Positions 16,428 through 24,662 are shown, counted from the stretch's first letter. The stretch is DNA of 64,000 nucleotides from Jatrophihabitans sp964252635 (GCF_964252635.1 NZ_CAXUNP010000007.1:55306-119305), one strand, 5' to 3'. Notes: generated by a model from the letters alone, not told the origin. Translations and numbers: made by a program.

Positions 16428-19400
16428 GAATATCCCGCCGCGCGCACCTCGCCGTGGACGCGGACGGCTTTCGTCACGCGGTTCCAGTGCAGGGCTGGGG
16501 CCTGCTCAAAATGGTCGAAGCTGCCGACGACGAACAGCCGGTCGCGCGCGCGGCTGAGCGCAACATTGACGCGGGCCTGGTCGAGCAAGTGGCCGTAAGA
16601 CTTGTGCGGCGCACCAGGGCGTGTCGTGTCGCGCACCAGCGAGACGATGACCACGTCGGCCTCGCGACCTTGGAACGAGTCGACGGTGAACACGGCTCCG
16701 GCGGCCTCGGGCAACTGCTTGATGATCTCGTCGACCTGCTGCCTGTACGGGGTGAGAATGGCGAGCGAGATCTTGAAGGAATCGGACTTCCCCCGGCCGA
16801 GATCGAAGCTGGGCTGCGGGCGCAGCTCGCGCACCAGCCTGGCAATTAGCATCGCCTCATGTGGGTTGGACCAATGCCCGACGTCCTGGTGGGTGTGCGA
16901 GGTGTCAAGCCAGACAAGCGCCGCGTCGCCAACCCAGTCTGGCCGAAGCAGCGACGCGCAGGCGTCACTGCGCTTCGTGACGAGCGAACTGGCGGGCAGC
17001 TCATCGGCGCTAGCAGGCTCCGAGAGCGGGTAGAAGCTGCTGCCGACTACCTGCGCGATGGGGTCTCGCATCCGGCGCTGCTCGGTCAGTTGACGCGAGG
17101 AGCCGTGGGCCTTGCCGCGCCTGAACACACCGTCGAACAGCTCGAACGCCTCTAAATAGGACTTGCGGTTCTCGAAATGAGCTTTTACTTCCGGGGCCGG
17201 GTCGTTCTCGCATGCGTCGAGGAAGCGCCGCACCTCGGCCAGACCGTACGCACCAATCTGAGCCTGGTCTCCCACGAGCGTCCAGCGCCGCCCGCGCACA
17301 AGTGCGATGGCAAGCTCCGTCGGCCACGCCTTCGCTGCCTCCTCTACCAAGACCCAGTCAAACGGCTCCAGGTTTCCGTTGTCCGCCAGCGAATTAGGCG
17401 TAGCGGCGCCGCACGTCGCGAATACTAGGTTCGCGCCCCGGCGGATACGCCGGGCGAGCTCGAACACGGCAGAGCCGGCCTGGGCCCGCCATTCGCGCAC
17501 GACGGTGGCTTTCTCAGCGGTCAGCGTCCCAGCCGAGAGCTGCTCCGCTAGGCGCGTGTCGATGTCGGTGATGAACCGCGCGGTGCACCTGGCGAAGAAG
17601 TACTTGCGCATTCGCGGGTCCACGGAGTCTTCGTTGAATGGCTGCGCGCGGACGGCAATGAAGGAGCGCAGCTGCGGGTCGTCGCGCCTCAAATTCGAAA
17701 GCACGCGAAGCGCGAGGTTGTCCACCGCTGCGTGCGACTGGGCGGTCACCAGGATGCGGTCCGTCTTGTTCTCATCGAGATACGCAGCAATGGCCTGCGC
17801 GCTGACGGTTGTCTTGCCAGTACCTGGCGGCCCTTGCAGCGCGTAGAGAGTCTCGTTCGCGAGGAGGTCGCGGATTGCCGTGTCTCCCTCTCCTTGCACA
17901 TCGCCGCTGACCCGTGCGCCTATCCGGCGGCGCTGCTGCAGGCCGCGTCTGCCGAGCAGGTACGACAGGGCGCCGACTTGGCCGGTGAGGTCGACGCGGG
18001 CGTCGGCCTGCCTGTTGAGCATGGACCCGCTGATGGGGTCACTGGAGAGACGGAGCCAGCCCCGTTCCGGAACAGCGGGCTGATGCGTCGTGTCGAGGGT
18101 GATCTGCCGGGGGCTCGATGACTCGCGCAGCGTATAGGCGCCGATTTTCGTGCCGACGCGTCCACGGTCGTCTGTCAAGACCTCAAGCGGGATCGTGCGC
18201 AGGCCGTCGTCAACGTTGGCTGCGAAGAAGTCGGCGAAGTCGGGGCGAAGGCGAGAATTGGTCAGCAGTGCCGCGGTCAAAGGCTGTGCGACCGTGGCGC
18301 GGTCGACGTCACGGTTGGTGTCCCACTCCAACACGGCGCGCTGGGTCGTCCCGGCATCGACCCGGCGGTAGGGGTAGCAGCGCGCGTCCAGGTCGGCGCG
18401 CTGGTAATTCAGGTAGAAGTCGAGGGCGTCGAGAAAGCTTGCCGCGGCGGTGCCGACTGGCCGAGCTTCGACGGCTGAGTCAAGCAGCGGAAGCCAGCTG
18501 GGCCGGTCGAGCAGCAGTTTCTCCCATTGCAGTTGAGCGATGCCATCGCTCACCGGCTGTATCAGCGGCAGGGAACGGGCAAACGCAGAGTCAGCCTGTG
18601 ATTCCAGCTCACGGACGGCCTGATTCTGACGTCGGCGCACGACGTAGCGAATAATCTGGGCTTCGTCGTAATGGTCGCGCCCTCCCAGCACACTCGGGCG
18701 GAAGTACCGGTGGCAGAACCAGATGAACTCCTGCCCGAAGATGGTCGTCTGCGCGGCTCGTCGGCTCTCGGGATCGCCTTGCTGCGTGTACTTGAGGGCG
18801 CCGTCCTTAAGGCGTACGACCTTCGCGTTCTCCCGGGTGTCGCTCAGCAGCTTGGCCGCGATCTCATTCGCGCCCTCGGGCGTCGCCGGGTCGTGGTTGA
18901 GACTGCCCCATCTGCCGAGTGTCGCGGCGAACTTCTCAGGCTGGAACACGAGGAGGTATGGACGCTTTGCCGGGGAATCCTCCAGCTGTCGCGCAATGCT
19001 GTTGTATGACGCGGCAAGCTCGCTGACCACTTCCGCGGACGTGGGCCGCCCGCTGCGCTGGATCATGGAGGCCAGAAGCTGTGCGAGAACGCGCGGGATT
19101 GGCGGGTCGGCATTGAGGACACTGCGAAGTCCTTCGTGCGCCTTCTCGACATCCTCACGTTGCGGCTCGCCGTCCATGCGAAAATGGTCGGGTGGAAGGA
19201 ACCACTCGGCCACGGTGACACCCAGCCCAAAGACGTCGCCGGCCGGCCCGGCCAAGTCCGTGCCGTTGCCGAGCAGGCAGTCCAGCCGCTCAGGAGGAGC
19301 ATAAATGAGAGCCGCGCTGCCTTGACGCAGATATATGTCGCGCAGAGCGTCGCGTGTGGCATGCCGTCGCGGAGAAGCCATTAAGCCTGACAGCAGCGCG

Positions 19401-19969
19401 CTGAGCTCGAAGCGACTCAAGCGCAGGGAGAAAGAGTCCGCCTTTGGCTCGACCTGCAGTGAACCGGGCCAGACGTTCCGGTGCGCAATGCGAATGTCGT
19501 GCAAGATGGACAGGGCATCTGCGAGGTACCAGAACTGCTGCAGAGCAGCGACTGGCTGCTCCCGATAGACATTAGCAAGCTTAGCAACGCCGGCCGCCCC
19601 GAGGGGCTTGTCCGCTGCGGTGCGGAGGTAGCCGAAGCCGTGGCGGGCGCCAAGCGCTGTCAATTCGCTCGTCGGCTCCTCGTACTTTCCGTCGAGCACG
19701 ACTGGCAGCGCTGGGTGATCCTGGTCGGCGATGCGGGTCAGAGCGCGGACTTCCTGATCCCATAGTTCCCCGGCGAGCGGACCTAGACCCAGGAACAGCT
19801 GTAGCAAAGCAACTTGGGGCTGAGCGGCGTTGCCTGTTTCCTGCTGGTAGTAGTGATACAGCGTGCCCGGCAATAGCTCCTCGCCGTCCAGCCCGTCGCC
19901 GAAGGGCGCATAACCCGTTCCGCCCGTGAGGAACTTGGTGACTATCGCATCGGCCAGCTCTAAAGACAC
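16424..19969 (-). CDS. Degenerate kinase-SF1 helicase fusion, Mokosh MkoA-like
   Basis: A 1181-residue protein. Residues ~55-330 are protein-kinase-like: ADALSILHDIRIAHRN stands where kinases have HRD, and APPERL with DVFGLGVTVAEWFL resembles the activation-segment end and helix F. The catalytic Asp is Asn and no DFG is visible, so it is probably a pseudokinase. A superfamily-1 helicase follows: Walker A GPPGTGKT at ~712-719, EEAAKAWPTE at ~874, GDQAQIG, QLTEQRRM, and DSFQGREADVV with NVALSRARDRL near the end (COG1112-like). It is the first gene of the operon with the double-PLD protein. Inferred role: nucleic-acid surveillance arm of a Mokosh-type system. Confidence 0.78.
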   Translation of the reverse strand: MSLELADAIVTKFLTGGTGYAPFGDGLDGEELLPGTLYHYYQQETGNAAQPQVALLQLFLGLGPLAGELWDQEVRALTRIADQDHPALPVVLDGKYEEPTSELTALGARHGFGYLRTAADKPLGAAGVAKLANVYREQPVAALQQFWYLADALSILHDIRIAHRNVWPGSLQVEPKADSFSLRLSRFELSALLSGLMASPRRHATRDALRDIYLRQGSAALIYAPPERLDCLLGNGTDLAGPAGDVFGLGVTVAEWFLPPDHFRMDGEPQREDVEKAHEGLRSVLNADPPIPRVLAQLLASMIQRSGRPTSAEVVSELAASYNSIARQLEDSPAKRPYLLVFQPEKFAATLGRWGSLNHDPATPEGANEIAAKLLSDTRENAKVVRLKDGALKYTQQGDPESRRAAQTTIFGQEFIWFCHRYFRPSVLGGRDHYDEAQIIRYVVRRRQNQAVRELESQADSAFARSLPLIQPVSDGIAQLQWEKLLLDRPSWLPLLDSAVEARPVGTAAASFLDALDFYLNYQRADLDARCYPYRRVDAGTTQRAVLEWDTNRDVDRATVAQPLTAALLTNSRLRPDFADFFAANVDDGLRTIPLEVLTDDRGRVGTKIGAYTLRESSSPRQITLDTTHQPAVPERGWLRLSSDPISGSMLNRQADARVDLTGQVGALSYLLGRRGLQQRRRIGARVSGDVQGEGDTAIRDLLANETLYALQGPPGTGKTTVSAQAIAAYLDENKTDRILVTAQSHAAVDNLALRVLSNLRRDDPQLRSFIAVRAQPFNEDSVDPRMRKYFFARCTARFITDIDTRLAEQLSAGTLTAEKATVVREWRAQAGSAVFELARRIRRGANLVFATCGAATPNSLADNGNLEPFDWVLVEEAAKAWPTELAIALVRGRRWTLVGDQAQIGAYGLAEVRRFLDACENDPAPEVKAHFENRKSYLEAFELFDGVFRRGKAHGSSRQLTEQRRMRDPIAQVVGSSFYPLSEPASADELPASSLVTKRSDACASLLRPDWVGDAALVWLDTSHTHQDVGHWSNPHEAMLIARLVRELRPQPSFDLGRGKSDSFKISLAILTPYRQQVDEIIKQLPEAAGAVFTVDSFQGREADVVIVSLVRDTTRPGAPHKSYGHLLDQARVNVALSRARDRLFVVGSFDHFEQAPALHWNRVTKAVRVHGEVRAAGYS

Positions 19970-20643
19970 GAAACCTAGCCATTCTCATCGCGCAGCGCCT
20001 CGGATCTGTCACTTTCAATACGCGGGCGAGTGTACCTCCGGGAAAGGACTTGGCGAGACCCATCCGCCGGTACAGGATCACCCCCCGGTCGGCGAGGAGA
20101 ATACTAGGCCACACCGAGTTGCAAAAGGCCCTGCTGACCTCCGCCGAGCTGGACTACTGTCAAAGGCAGCGGATTTGACGCACTCTCGGCGAATGAAAGT
20201 TGGCCCACGAATGGTTTTGAGCTTCAGTACGCGAATCCACCAAGACCTCAGCCAGCCCGCTGACCTCGGCCAGTGGGCCGACAGCGCCGTCTGCGAAAGA
20301 TAGCGCTGCTGCACACCCCGCCTTACCGCTCGTGAGCCGACGGCGGCCGTTCTTGGCAACCGACGGCTGGGCCACCTCGCCCCGCGTTCGGGGCACACCT
20401 GCTCGCCCGGCCAGGCGTCGGTCTCAATCGCGTACGTAGGCTGGGCCGTGAGAACCGTCTGCAGAGCGATTAGGTCGCAAGGGCGCTTGGCCAGCTACGC
20501 AAGGGACGCGTGCTCGTAATCGCCATCCACCCCCGACACAAGCGAGCGCCTGTCCCGGTAGATTGCCAGACCAGCGTGTCGCCGGTAACGCGACGTGACT
20601 AGGCTCCTCGGCATTCGACTCCGGCTATGAGACAGGAAGCCCT
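19970..20643. other. Non-coding gap upstream of the Mokosh-like operon
   Basis: About 670 bases between divergent genes, so it should contain both promoters. No reading of convincing composition was found on either strand, and no clear consensus promoter or operator stood out. Confidence 0.4.
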
Positions 20644-21162
20644 TTGAAGATTCCCGACCGTGACGCCCCCGACGAGGATCTCGCCAATGATTGGGCAGAC
20701 ATCTACGGCGGTGTTCTGAGTCGATTCGGCAAGCCGATCGCATTAACCAGCATGGCGCAACCGCTAAACGAGATATTTCCTCTACTTAAAGAAGTCTATG
20801 GCACAGGGAATACACTGACTTTGGCCTTAGATACGATAGATTCTGTCACCGAAAGCAGCCTTTCCCAAAAGTCGGAAGTTGCAGGGATATCCCTGCGGAA
20901 GATTCAACTTCTATACCTGATTGCTGCGACGAAGGCCGAAACGACGACAGACATCGTTGTTGGTCTTTGTGTCGAACTCGTCCGGGCGATGGGCCAATTA
21001 GAGCCGGCGGCCCTTGCCGCTCGGGGGAACTATCCAAGCGTCGGGGCGACTGAGCGCGCCTTCGTCGACCAGATGCGTCAGTTCGTCAATGGTCTCAAGC
21101 ATTGCGGCCGGGCGGTGGCCCGCCTCGCGGATGGCGATGGAGAGATCGCGATCTTGTTCTAG
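20644..21162 (+). CDS. Hypothetical protein of the island
   Basis: A 172-residue reading starting with TTG at 20644, five bases after AGGAAG. It has no recognised motif. The middle is helical and hydrophobic (LRKIQLLYLIAATKAETTT, then DIVVGLCVELVRAMGQLE). There is no signal peptide or clear membrane segment. Base composition is lower in GC than the chromosomal genes, consistent with imported DNA. Upstream is a long non-coding gap; downstream is a convergent hypothetical gene. It could be an orphan cargo gene. Confidence 0.5.
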   Translation: MKIPDRDAPDEDLANDWADIYGGVLSRFGKPIALTSMAQPLNEIFPLLKEVYGTGNTLTLALDTIDSVTESSLSQKSEVAGISLRKIQLLYLIAATKAETTTDIVVGLCVELVRAMGQLEPAALAARGNYPSVGATERAFVDQMRQFVNGLKHCGRAVARLADGDGEIAILF

Positions 21163-21207
21163 CAGCTTCTGGCTGGAGTATGAACGACAAGTTTGCGGTC
21201 GCTTTGC

Positions 21208-21684
21208 TTATGCTGGCAGGAGCCCCAGGGGTCGCAATCCCAACTCGCGTGCATCAACGTCCCACTCGTCGTCAGCCCATCCCGGGTCAGTGACTTCGAT
21301 TGCGCTATTCGGCAGCTCTATGGCTTTGGTTGCAAACGACTGCCTGCCGATGACGCATTCAATAAATTCTGGGTCGTTCCAATCAAACGTAGAGATATCG
21401 AGCTGCCGATCCCAGCGGCCATTCCTCTCTAGACCAATTTGCTGCTTGTCATCGCGTCGACCGCCGATTTCAGCACCTGTTGGGAAGGAGCGTGCCGGCA
21501 CAGCAAGAGATTCGGTCTGCTCCAGTACTGCGAGCTGCCACTGCATAGCACCGCGCACGAATTCACGGGCGGTGAGGTCGGCGCGGTCGAGGTCCCGGTG
21601 GGCAGCGACGCGACGGGCGCGCAAGTAGTTAGAAGCGCTGACCACTGTCGTCACGAAGCGCTTGATGCTCACGCGTCCGTTCAT
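21208..21684 (-). CDS. Hypothetical protein, 158 aa
   Basis: Begins MNGRVSIKRFVTTVVSASNY with GGAG upstream on the minus strand. The N-terminal ~50 residues are basic and helical (YLRARRVAAHRDLDRADLT), while the C-terminus is acidic with several Trp (STFDWNDPEFIECV, then GWADDEWDVDAREL). No known domain was recognised. It lies 76 nt downstream of the RHH gene on the same strand and may share its transcript, which would link it to element maintenance. The charge polarity hints at a binding protein; function is unknown. Confidence 0.5.
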   Translation of the reverse strand: MNGRVSIKRFVTTVVSASNYLRARRVAAHRDLDRADLTAREFVRGAMQWQLAVLEQTESLAVPARSFPTGAEIGGRRDDKQQIGLERNGRWDRQLDISTFDWNDPEFIECVIGRQSFATKAIELPNSAIEVTDPGWADDEWDVDARELGLRPLGLLPA

Positions 21685-21760
21685 CGTTCCCCGCTCCTTC
21701 GCCGAACCTCGGGTCCCGGCTCCGAAGATCATGGCGCCGGCACCCGCTTACCTGCAATGA

Positions 21761-22015
21761 CTACAAGAACGCCTTGAGTAGCTGGGCGACGTCCTTCGTC
21801 TCCTGCTCCGCCCTGGCCTGTCGCCGCTCGAGGTTGTCCTTCACGACGGTCTCAACACCACCGTTCTCGTCTACGTACTCGCGTGCGACCTGAAGGGCGG
21901 CCCGGCGAACGAACGGGGCCACCTTCTCGAGCTGATGCTCGGCCACTTCTTCGAGCAACTTCTTTTCGGCAGGCGAAGCCCGGAACGAAACCGTCTCCGA
22001 CACATCTGCTGCCAC
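21761..22015 (-). CDS. Small RHH-like DNA-binding protein
   Basis: About 84 residues: VAADVSETVSFRASPAEKKL, then a helical EVAEHQLEKVAPFVRRAALQ and a charged tail. A beta strand (ETVSFRAS) followed by two helices is the ribbon-helix-helix plan used by relaxosome accessory proteins and antitoxins. A strong GAGGAGG on the minus strand around 22026-22032 points to the GTG at 22015; GTG codons at 22021 and 22042 are alternatives. It is divergent from the micro-ORF array, and three GTCTAC copies sit between them, suggesting it represses that promoter or itself. It could instead be a MobC-like accessory factor for the relaxase. Confidence 0.6.
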   Translation of the reverse strand: MAADVSETVSFRASPAEKKLLEEVAEHQLEKVAPFVRRAALQVAREYVDENGGVETVVKDNLERRQARAEQETKDVAQLLKAFL

Positions 22016-22111
22016 GACCACGCGCCTCCTCGACGACCCCACTTACATCAACCTTTTCTGTCTACAGCATGCGAGGCGCGTCTGCAATGACAAAAGTCAG
22101 CCACGGTAGTC

Positions 22112-22140
22112 TTGACACGTCTACAAATACTGTCTACGTT
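22112..22140 (+). promoter_or_regulatory. Promoter of the micro-ORF/tRNA-like array with GTCTAC operator repeats
   Basis: TTGACA (22112-22117), a 17-base spacer and TACGTT (22135-22140) form a good vegetative promoter. GTCTAC occurs at 22119-22124 and 22132-22137, 13 bp apart within and beside it, and again at 22060-22065. These are likely operator sites for the divergent RHH protein. Confidence 0.55.
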
Positions 22141-22164
22141 TACGTCAACGAGGAGGTGATGACG

Positions 22165-22383
22165 ATGACGATCTTCGATTTGACCGGCGGACTGAACACC
22201 CGGCGCCCGTGGGACCCGCACTCGCCTGCGATCTTCCCGCCGGCGCCGCCGGCTGGCCGGCCGTGGGGTCAGCCTCAACCGGGCTGCTTCCCGCCGCCTC
22301 CGGTTCACCCCTGGAACCCGCTCTTCCCCGGCGGAACCGGTCAGGTGCCGGACTGGCAGCGACCAGTGATTTGGTCCCGCTGA
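22165..22383 (+). CDS. Pro/Trp-rich micro-protein A of the tRNA-like array
   Basis: 72 residues beginning MTIFDLTGGLNTRRPWDPHS and very rich in Pro, Gly and Trp (for example FPPAPPAGRPWGQPQPGCF). GAGGAGG at 22150-22156 lies eight bases before the ATG at 22165; an ATG at 22159 would be too close. No family is recognised. The composition predicts a largely unfolded protein. It is the first gene after a strong promoter, and 19 bases after its stop the first tRNA-like element begins. It could be a structural, capsid-like or signalling peptide, or non-functional; there is no evidence to choose. Confidence 0.55.
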   Translation: MTIFDLTGGLNTRRPWDPHSPAIFPPAPPAGRPWGQPQPGCFPPPPVHPWNPLFPGGTGQVPDWQRPVIWSR

Positions 22384-22402
22384 AACGTTTGCTCAGCGAG
22401 AA

Positions 22403-22450
22403 GGGCGGCAAGGCGAGCGCACACGCTCCCGGTTCGAGTCCGGACCGCCC
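22403..22450 (+). ncRNA. tRNA-like element 1 (48 nt)
   Basis: The sequence folds as a shortened tRNA: end stem GGGCGG/CCGCCC (22403-22408 with 22445-22450), one 5-bp hairpin GAGCG/CGCTC with a 4-nt CACA loop, then a T-arm CCGG-TTCGAGT-CCGG. It lacks a second arm and CCA. It belongs to a set of three in which the end stem co-varies. Confidence 0.55.
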
Positions 22451-22494
22451 GCGGATGAGGCGAAACGCGCCGCACCAGGACGAAAGGAAGCAAC

Positions 22495-22713
22495 ATGGTC
22501 AACTCGATGCAGGACCCGCAGCACCCGGGCCACCACTACTACAACGGAGTCGGCGCACCGGACGGCTTCGGCCACGGCCACTACAACGCCAACACCGGGT
22601 TCAACCGCCCGCCGATGGCGGAGAACCCGCTCGGCTGGGCCGCGATCCGCGGCGCCTGGGGCGGCGGCGCCGTCGACGTCGGCGGAAACCCCTGGGACGG
22701 CCGATTCGGCTGA
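22495..22713 (+). CDS. His/Gly/Asn-rich micro-protein B of the tRNA-like array
   Basis: 72 residues, the same length as micro-protein A. It begins MVNSMQDPQHPGHHYYNGVG and continues with GFGHGHYNANTGFNRPPMAE, so the N-terminal half is rich in His, Gly, Asn and Tyr; the rest is Gly/Trp-rich and ends NPWDGRFG. AAAGGA six bases before the ATG supports translation. It has no known family; His clusters could bind metal. It lies between tRNA-like elements 1 and 2 and is followed by a long perfect hairpin. The reading is in good codon usage, and the conserved spacing of RNA element, Shine-Dalgarno and small gene suggests a repeated unit. Confidence 0.5.
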   Translation: MVNSMQDPQHPGHHYYNGVGAPDGFGHGHYNANTGFNRPPMAENPLGWAAIRGAWGGGAVDVGGNPWDGRFG

Positions 22714-22728
22714 TCCCTCGCTCACGGC

Positions 22729-22766
22729 GGTCGGGGGACTCCTGCCAAAGGCAAGTCCCCCGACCA
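22729..22766 (+). terminator. Long hairpin after micro-protein B
   Basis: Perfect 12-bp arms 22729-22740 and 22755-22766, enclosing a second TGCC/GGCA stem with loop AAA. No T-run follows, so it may end transcription weakly, protect an RNA end, or punctuate processing before tRNA-like element 2. Confidence 0.55.
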
Positions 22767-22787
22767 GCCACTCCGAGCTCCACCAAG

Positions 22788-22852
22788 GGCGGTCAGCGGT
22801 CTCGCGAAGAACAGCACACAGCTCGCGACCCGGTTCGAGTCCGGGCCGCCCA
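22788..22852 (+). ncRNA. tRNA-like element 2 (65 nt)
   Basis: End stem GGGCGG/CCGCCC (22788-22793 with 22847-22852), internal stem TCGCGA/TCGCGA (22803-22808 with 22824-22829) with a 15-nt loop, and a perfect 5-bp T-arm CCCGG-TTCGAGT-CCGGG. It is followed by A as in a discriminator, then CGA. This is the longest and most tRNA-like of the three. Confidence 0.6.
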
Positions 22853-22912
22853 CGAGGACCGACAGGTCCTCCCGGCAGCTTCAGCCGGGCGCTGCGAGAG
22901 GAGGTGAACAGA

Positions 22913-23110
22913 ATGAACCGTCAAGACGCAATTCGCACCGCGCAGCAGGTCGGGGTGGCACCCGGCGACTACATCACGCTGCAGGGCGAGCAGATGATCA
23001 ACCACCCGCACCTGCACGCCGGCCAGACGAGCGGTCAGCCGCACGTGGACGCCTGGCATGTCCAGAACAACGGCGGTCAGTACCGGGCGAGCAAGTTCCA
23101 CTCGAACTAG
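22913..23110 (+). CDS. His/Gln-rich micro-protein C of the tRNA-like array
   Basis: 65 residues beginning MNRQDAIRTAQQVGVAPGDY, with HPHLHAGQTSGQPHVDAWHV in the middle and ending SKFHSN. GAGAGGAGG at 22896-22904 lies eight bases before the ATG at 22913; the GTG at 22904 overlaps that site and is unlikely. No family is recognised. It is hydrophilic with eight or so His, and would be small and soluble. A CCCGGC/GCCGGG hairpin (22871-22889) lies just before the ribosome site and could tune translation. It lies between tRNA-like elements 2 and 3. Confidence 0.5.
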   Translation: MNRQDAIRTAQQVGVAPGDYITLQGEQMINHPHLHAGQTSGQPHVDAWHVQNNGGQYRASKFHSN

Positions 23111-23125
23111 CCGCCATCACGAGGC

Positions 23126-23175
23126 GGGTCGCGCGCGACACACGGGCGCCAGGCCGGTTCGACTCCGGACGACCC
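23126..23175 (+). ncRNA. tRNA-like element 3 (50 nt)
   Basis: End stem GGGTCG/CGACCC (23126-23131 with 23170-23175) and T-arm CCGG-TTCGACT-CCGG. Compared with elements 1 and 2, two stem bases changed on one side and their partners changed to match, which argues for a real paired RNA. It is followed by ACGA, as is element 2. Confidence 0.55.
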
Positions 23176-23238
23176 ACGAAGCATTACAAGCCGCCCCGGC
23201 GTGTCCGGATGCTGTGGCCTCTCCCGAGTTTCGTGGAG

Positions 23239-23440
23239 TCAAAATCTTGGATTCTCATGCCACAGTGATCTGACGAAGCGTTCGAACTCTATCGGAGGCG
23301 GCATGCCGAGCCGGCTGTGTTCGCGGTTGCGATTGCGCCAGATCTCGAGGTGGCCGAGATCGCGTTCGTAATTCGATCGGGGGTCTTCCACCGCTTCGTG
23401 TCCTGCAGTTCGACCCGCATGCGTGACCAGAGCACGCCCT
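23239..23440 (-). pseudogene. IS3-family transposase C-terminal remnant
   Basis: On the minus strand one frame reads VLWSRMRVELQDTKRWKTPD and, after a shift, another reads HLEIWRNRNREHSRLGMPPP and IEFERF before a stop. These match the DDE-end of IS3-group transposases (FWSRMQ.ELL..KRW and W.N..R.HS.LGM.SP.E.E). Only the last ~65 codons survive, with a frameshift, and the fragment ends against the integrase stop. It is debris from an old insertion. Confidence 0.75.
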
Positions 23441-23457
23441 GTCGGCGGGTATCGCGC

Positions 23458-24603
23458 TCAAGTCCAAAGTGTCGTGGCCATCCGGTCGGCGGCTTCCTGG
23501 GCGAGCGCCGGCATGACGTGGCTGTAGATGTCGGTGGTCGTGCGCATCTGGCTGTGGCCGAGCAGCTCCATCACCACCCTTGGGTGGACGCCGGCTGTCA
23601 GCAGCAGTGTCGCCGCGGTGTGGCGGCCGTCGTGCAGGCGGATGTGCCGCACACCAGCGCGCTGGAGGAGCTTGACCCAGGCCTCGTAGTCGGAGTGCTT
23701 GTCGAGCGGCCGACCGTTCGGCTGGGCGAAGACGATGTCCCAATCTTCCCAATCCGTACCGGTGACGAGTCGTTCCGCTGCCTGCGCCACACGATGCCTA
23801 CGCAACGCCTCGATCAACGGGGCCGGCACGGCGATGGTGCGGCGACTGCGGTCGGTCTTGGGCTCGGTGAAGACGAGTCCCTGACCGGGGACGCGGTGGA
23901 GACCTCGACGCACCGACAGCCGTGCACCGTCGAGGTCGATGTCCTTCCACTGCAGCCCCAACGCCTCGGATTGCCGGAGCCCGAGCGCCAGCGCGACCGT
24001 CCAACGAGCGGCGTTGCGCTGTCCCTCTGCGGCTGCGAGCACACGCTTGCACTCTGCGACGTCCAGCGGCTCGGGGGTCTTGGCCCGTTCCTGTCGCGGT
24101 GGTTCGACCAGCGTGGCCACGTTGCGGGCGACCCGTTCGCGTTGCATCGCGATCTTCAGGGCCCGGTGCAGCATGCGGTGCACCCGCAACACTGAGGCGG
24201 GGGAGAGGCCCTTGGCGAGCAGCGCCTTGTACGTCTGCTCGAGGTCCTCCGGTTGTAGCTGGTCAAGCCGCCGCTTGCCGATATAGGGCACCACGTGCAT
24301 CCGGATGAGAGCGCGATAGGTGTCGAGCGTTCGCTCCCGCACGCGGATCGCGGCGATGTTGTCGGCCCAGTAGGTCAGCCAGTCCTCCACGAGCATCGAC
24401 CGTCCAGATGCGGCTGCGACGCCGGCGTCGCGTTTGATCTCGAGCTCCTTGACCTTGGCGACCACGGCGGCTCGCGTCGCTGCGGACACGTGGCGGCGGT
24501 CGCGGCGGCCGTCGCCCTTGGAACCCATCGACACGAAGCCGTGCCATCGACCGTCGGCGTTCTTGACGATCGTGGAACGTCCGTTGGCGCCTCGTCCGGC
24601 CAT
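23458..24603 (-). CDS. int: Tyrosine-recombinase integrase
   Basis: A 381-residue phage-type integrase starting MAGRGANGRSTIVKNADGRW. The N-terminal domain fits arm-type DNA binding; a SAM-like core-binding domain (MLVEDWLTYWADNIAAIR) follows. The catalytic domain has Arg in LGLRQSEALGL, HDGRH (H-x-x-R) in the box II region, and the nucleophile Tyr in TTTDIYSHV. All four key residues are present, so it should be active. ATG 24603 is preferred to an upstream one at 24663 that would add an unrelated basic leader. The excisionase-like gene lies upstream on the same strand. It likely recombines the tRNA-Ala core repeats, though it is far from either end. Confidence 0.93.
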   Translation of the reverse strand: MAGRGANGRSTIVKNADGRWHGFVSMGSKGDGRRDRRHVSAATRAAVVAKVKELEIKRDAGVAAASGRSMLVEDWLTYWADNIAAIRVRERTLDTYRALIRMHVVPYIGKRRLDQLQPEDLEQTYKALLAKGLSPASVLRVHRMLHRALKIAMQRERVARNVATLVEPPRQERAKTPEPLDVAECKRVLAAAEGQRNAARWTVALALGLRQSEALGLQWKDIDLDGARLSVRRGLHRVPGQGLVFTEPKTDRSRRTIAVPAPLIEALRRHRVAQAAERLVTGTDWEDWDIVFAQPNGRPLDKHSDYEAWVKLLQRAGVRHIRLHDGRHTAATLLLTAGVHPRVVMELLGHSQMRTTTDIYSHVMPALAQEAADRMATTLWT

Positions 24604-24662
24604 GGTGTTCTCCCTTCGCTGCCTATCGATGCTCCGCCCTACCTCTGACATGAGCAATGCCA

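Noticed and set aside
22403..23175. Calling the three tRNA-like elements ordinary tRNA genes
   Set aside because: They are 48-65 nt, lack a full D-arm/anticodon-arm pair, have no readable anticodon, and do not carry CCA.
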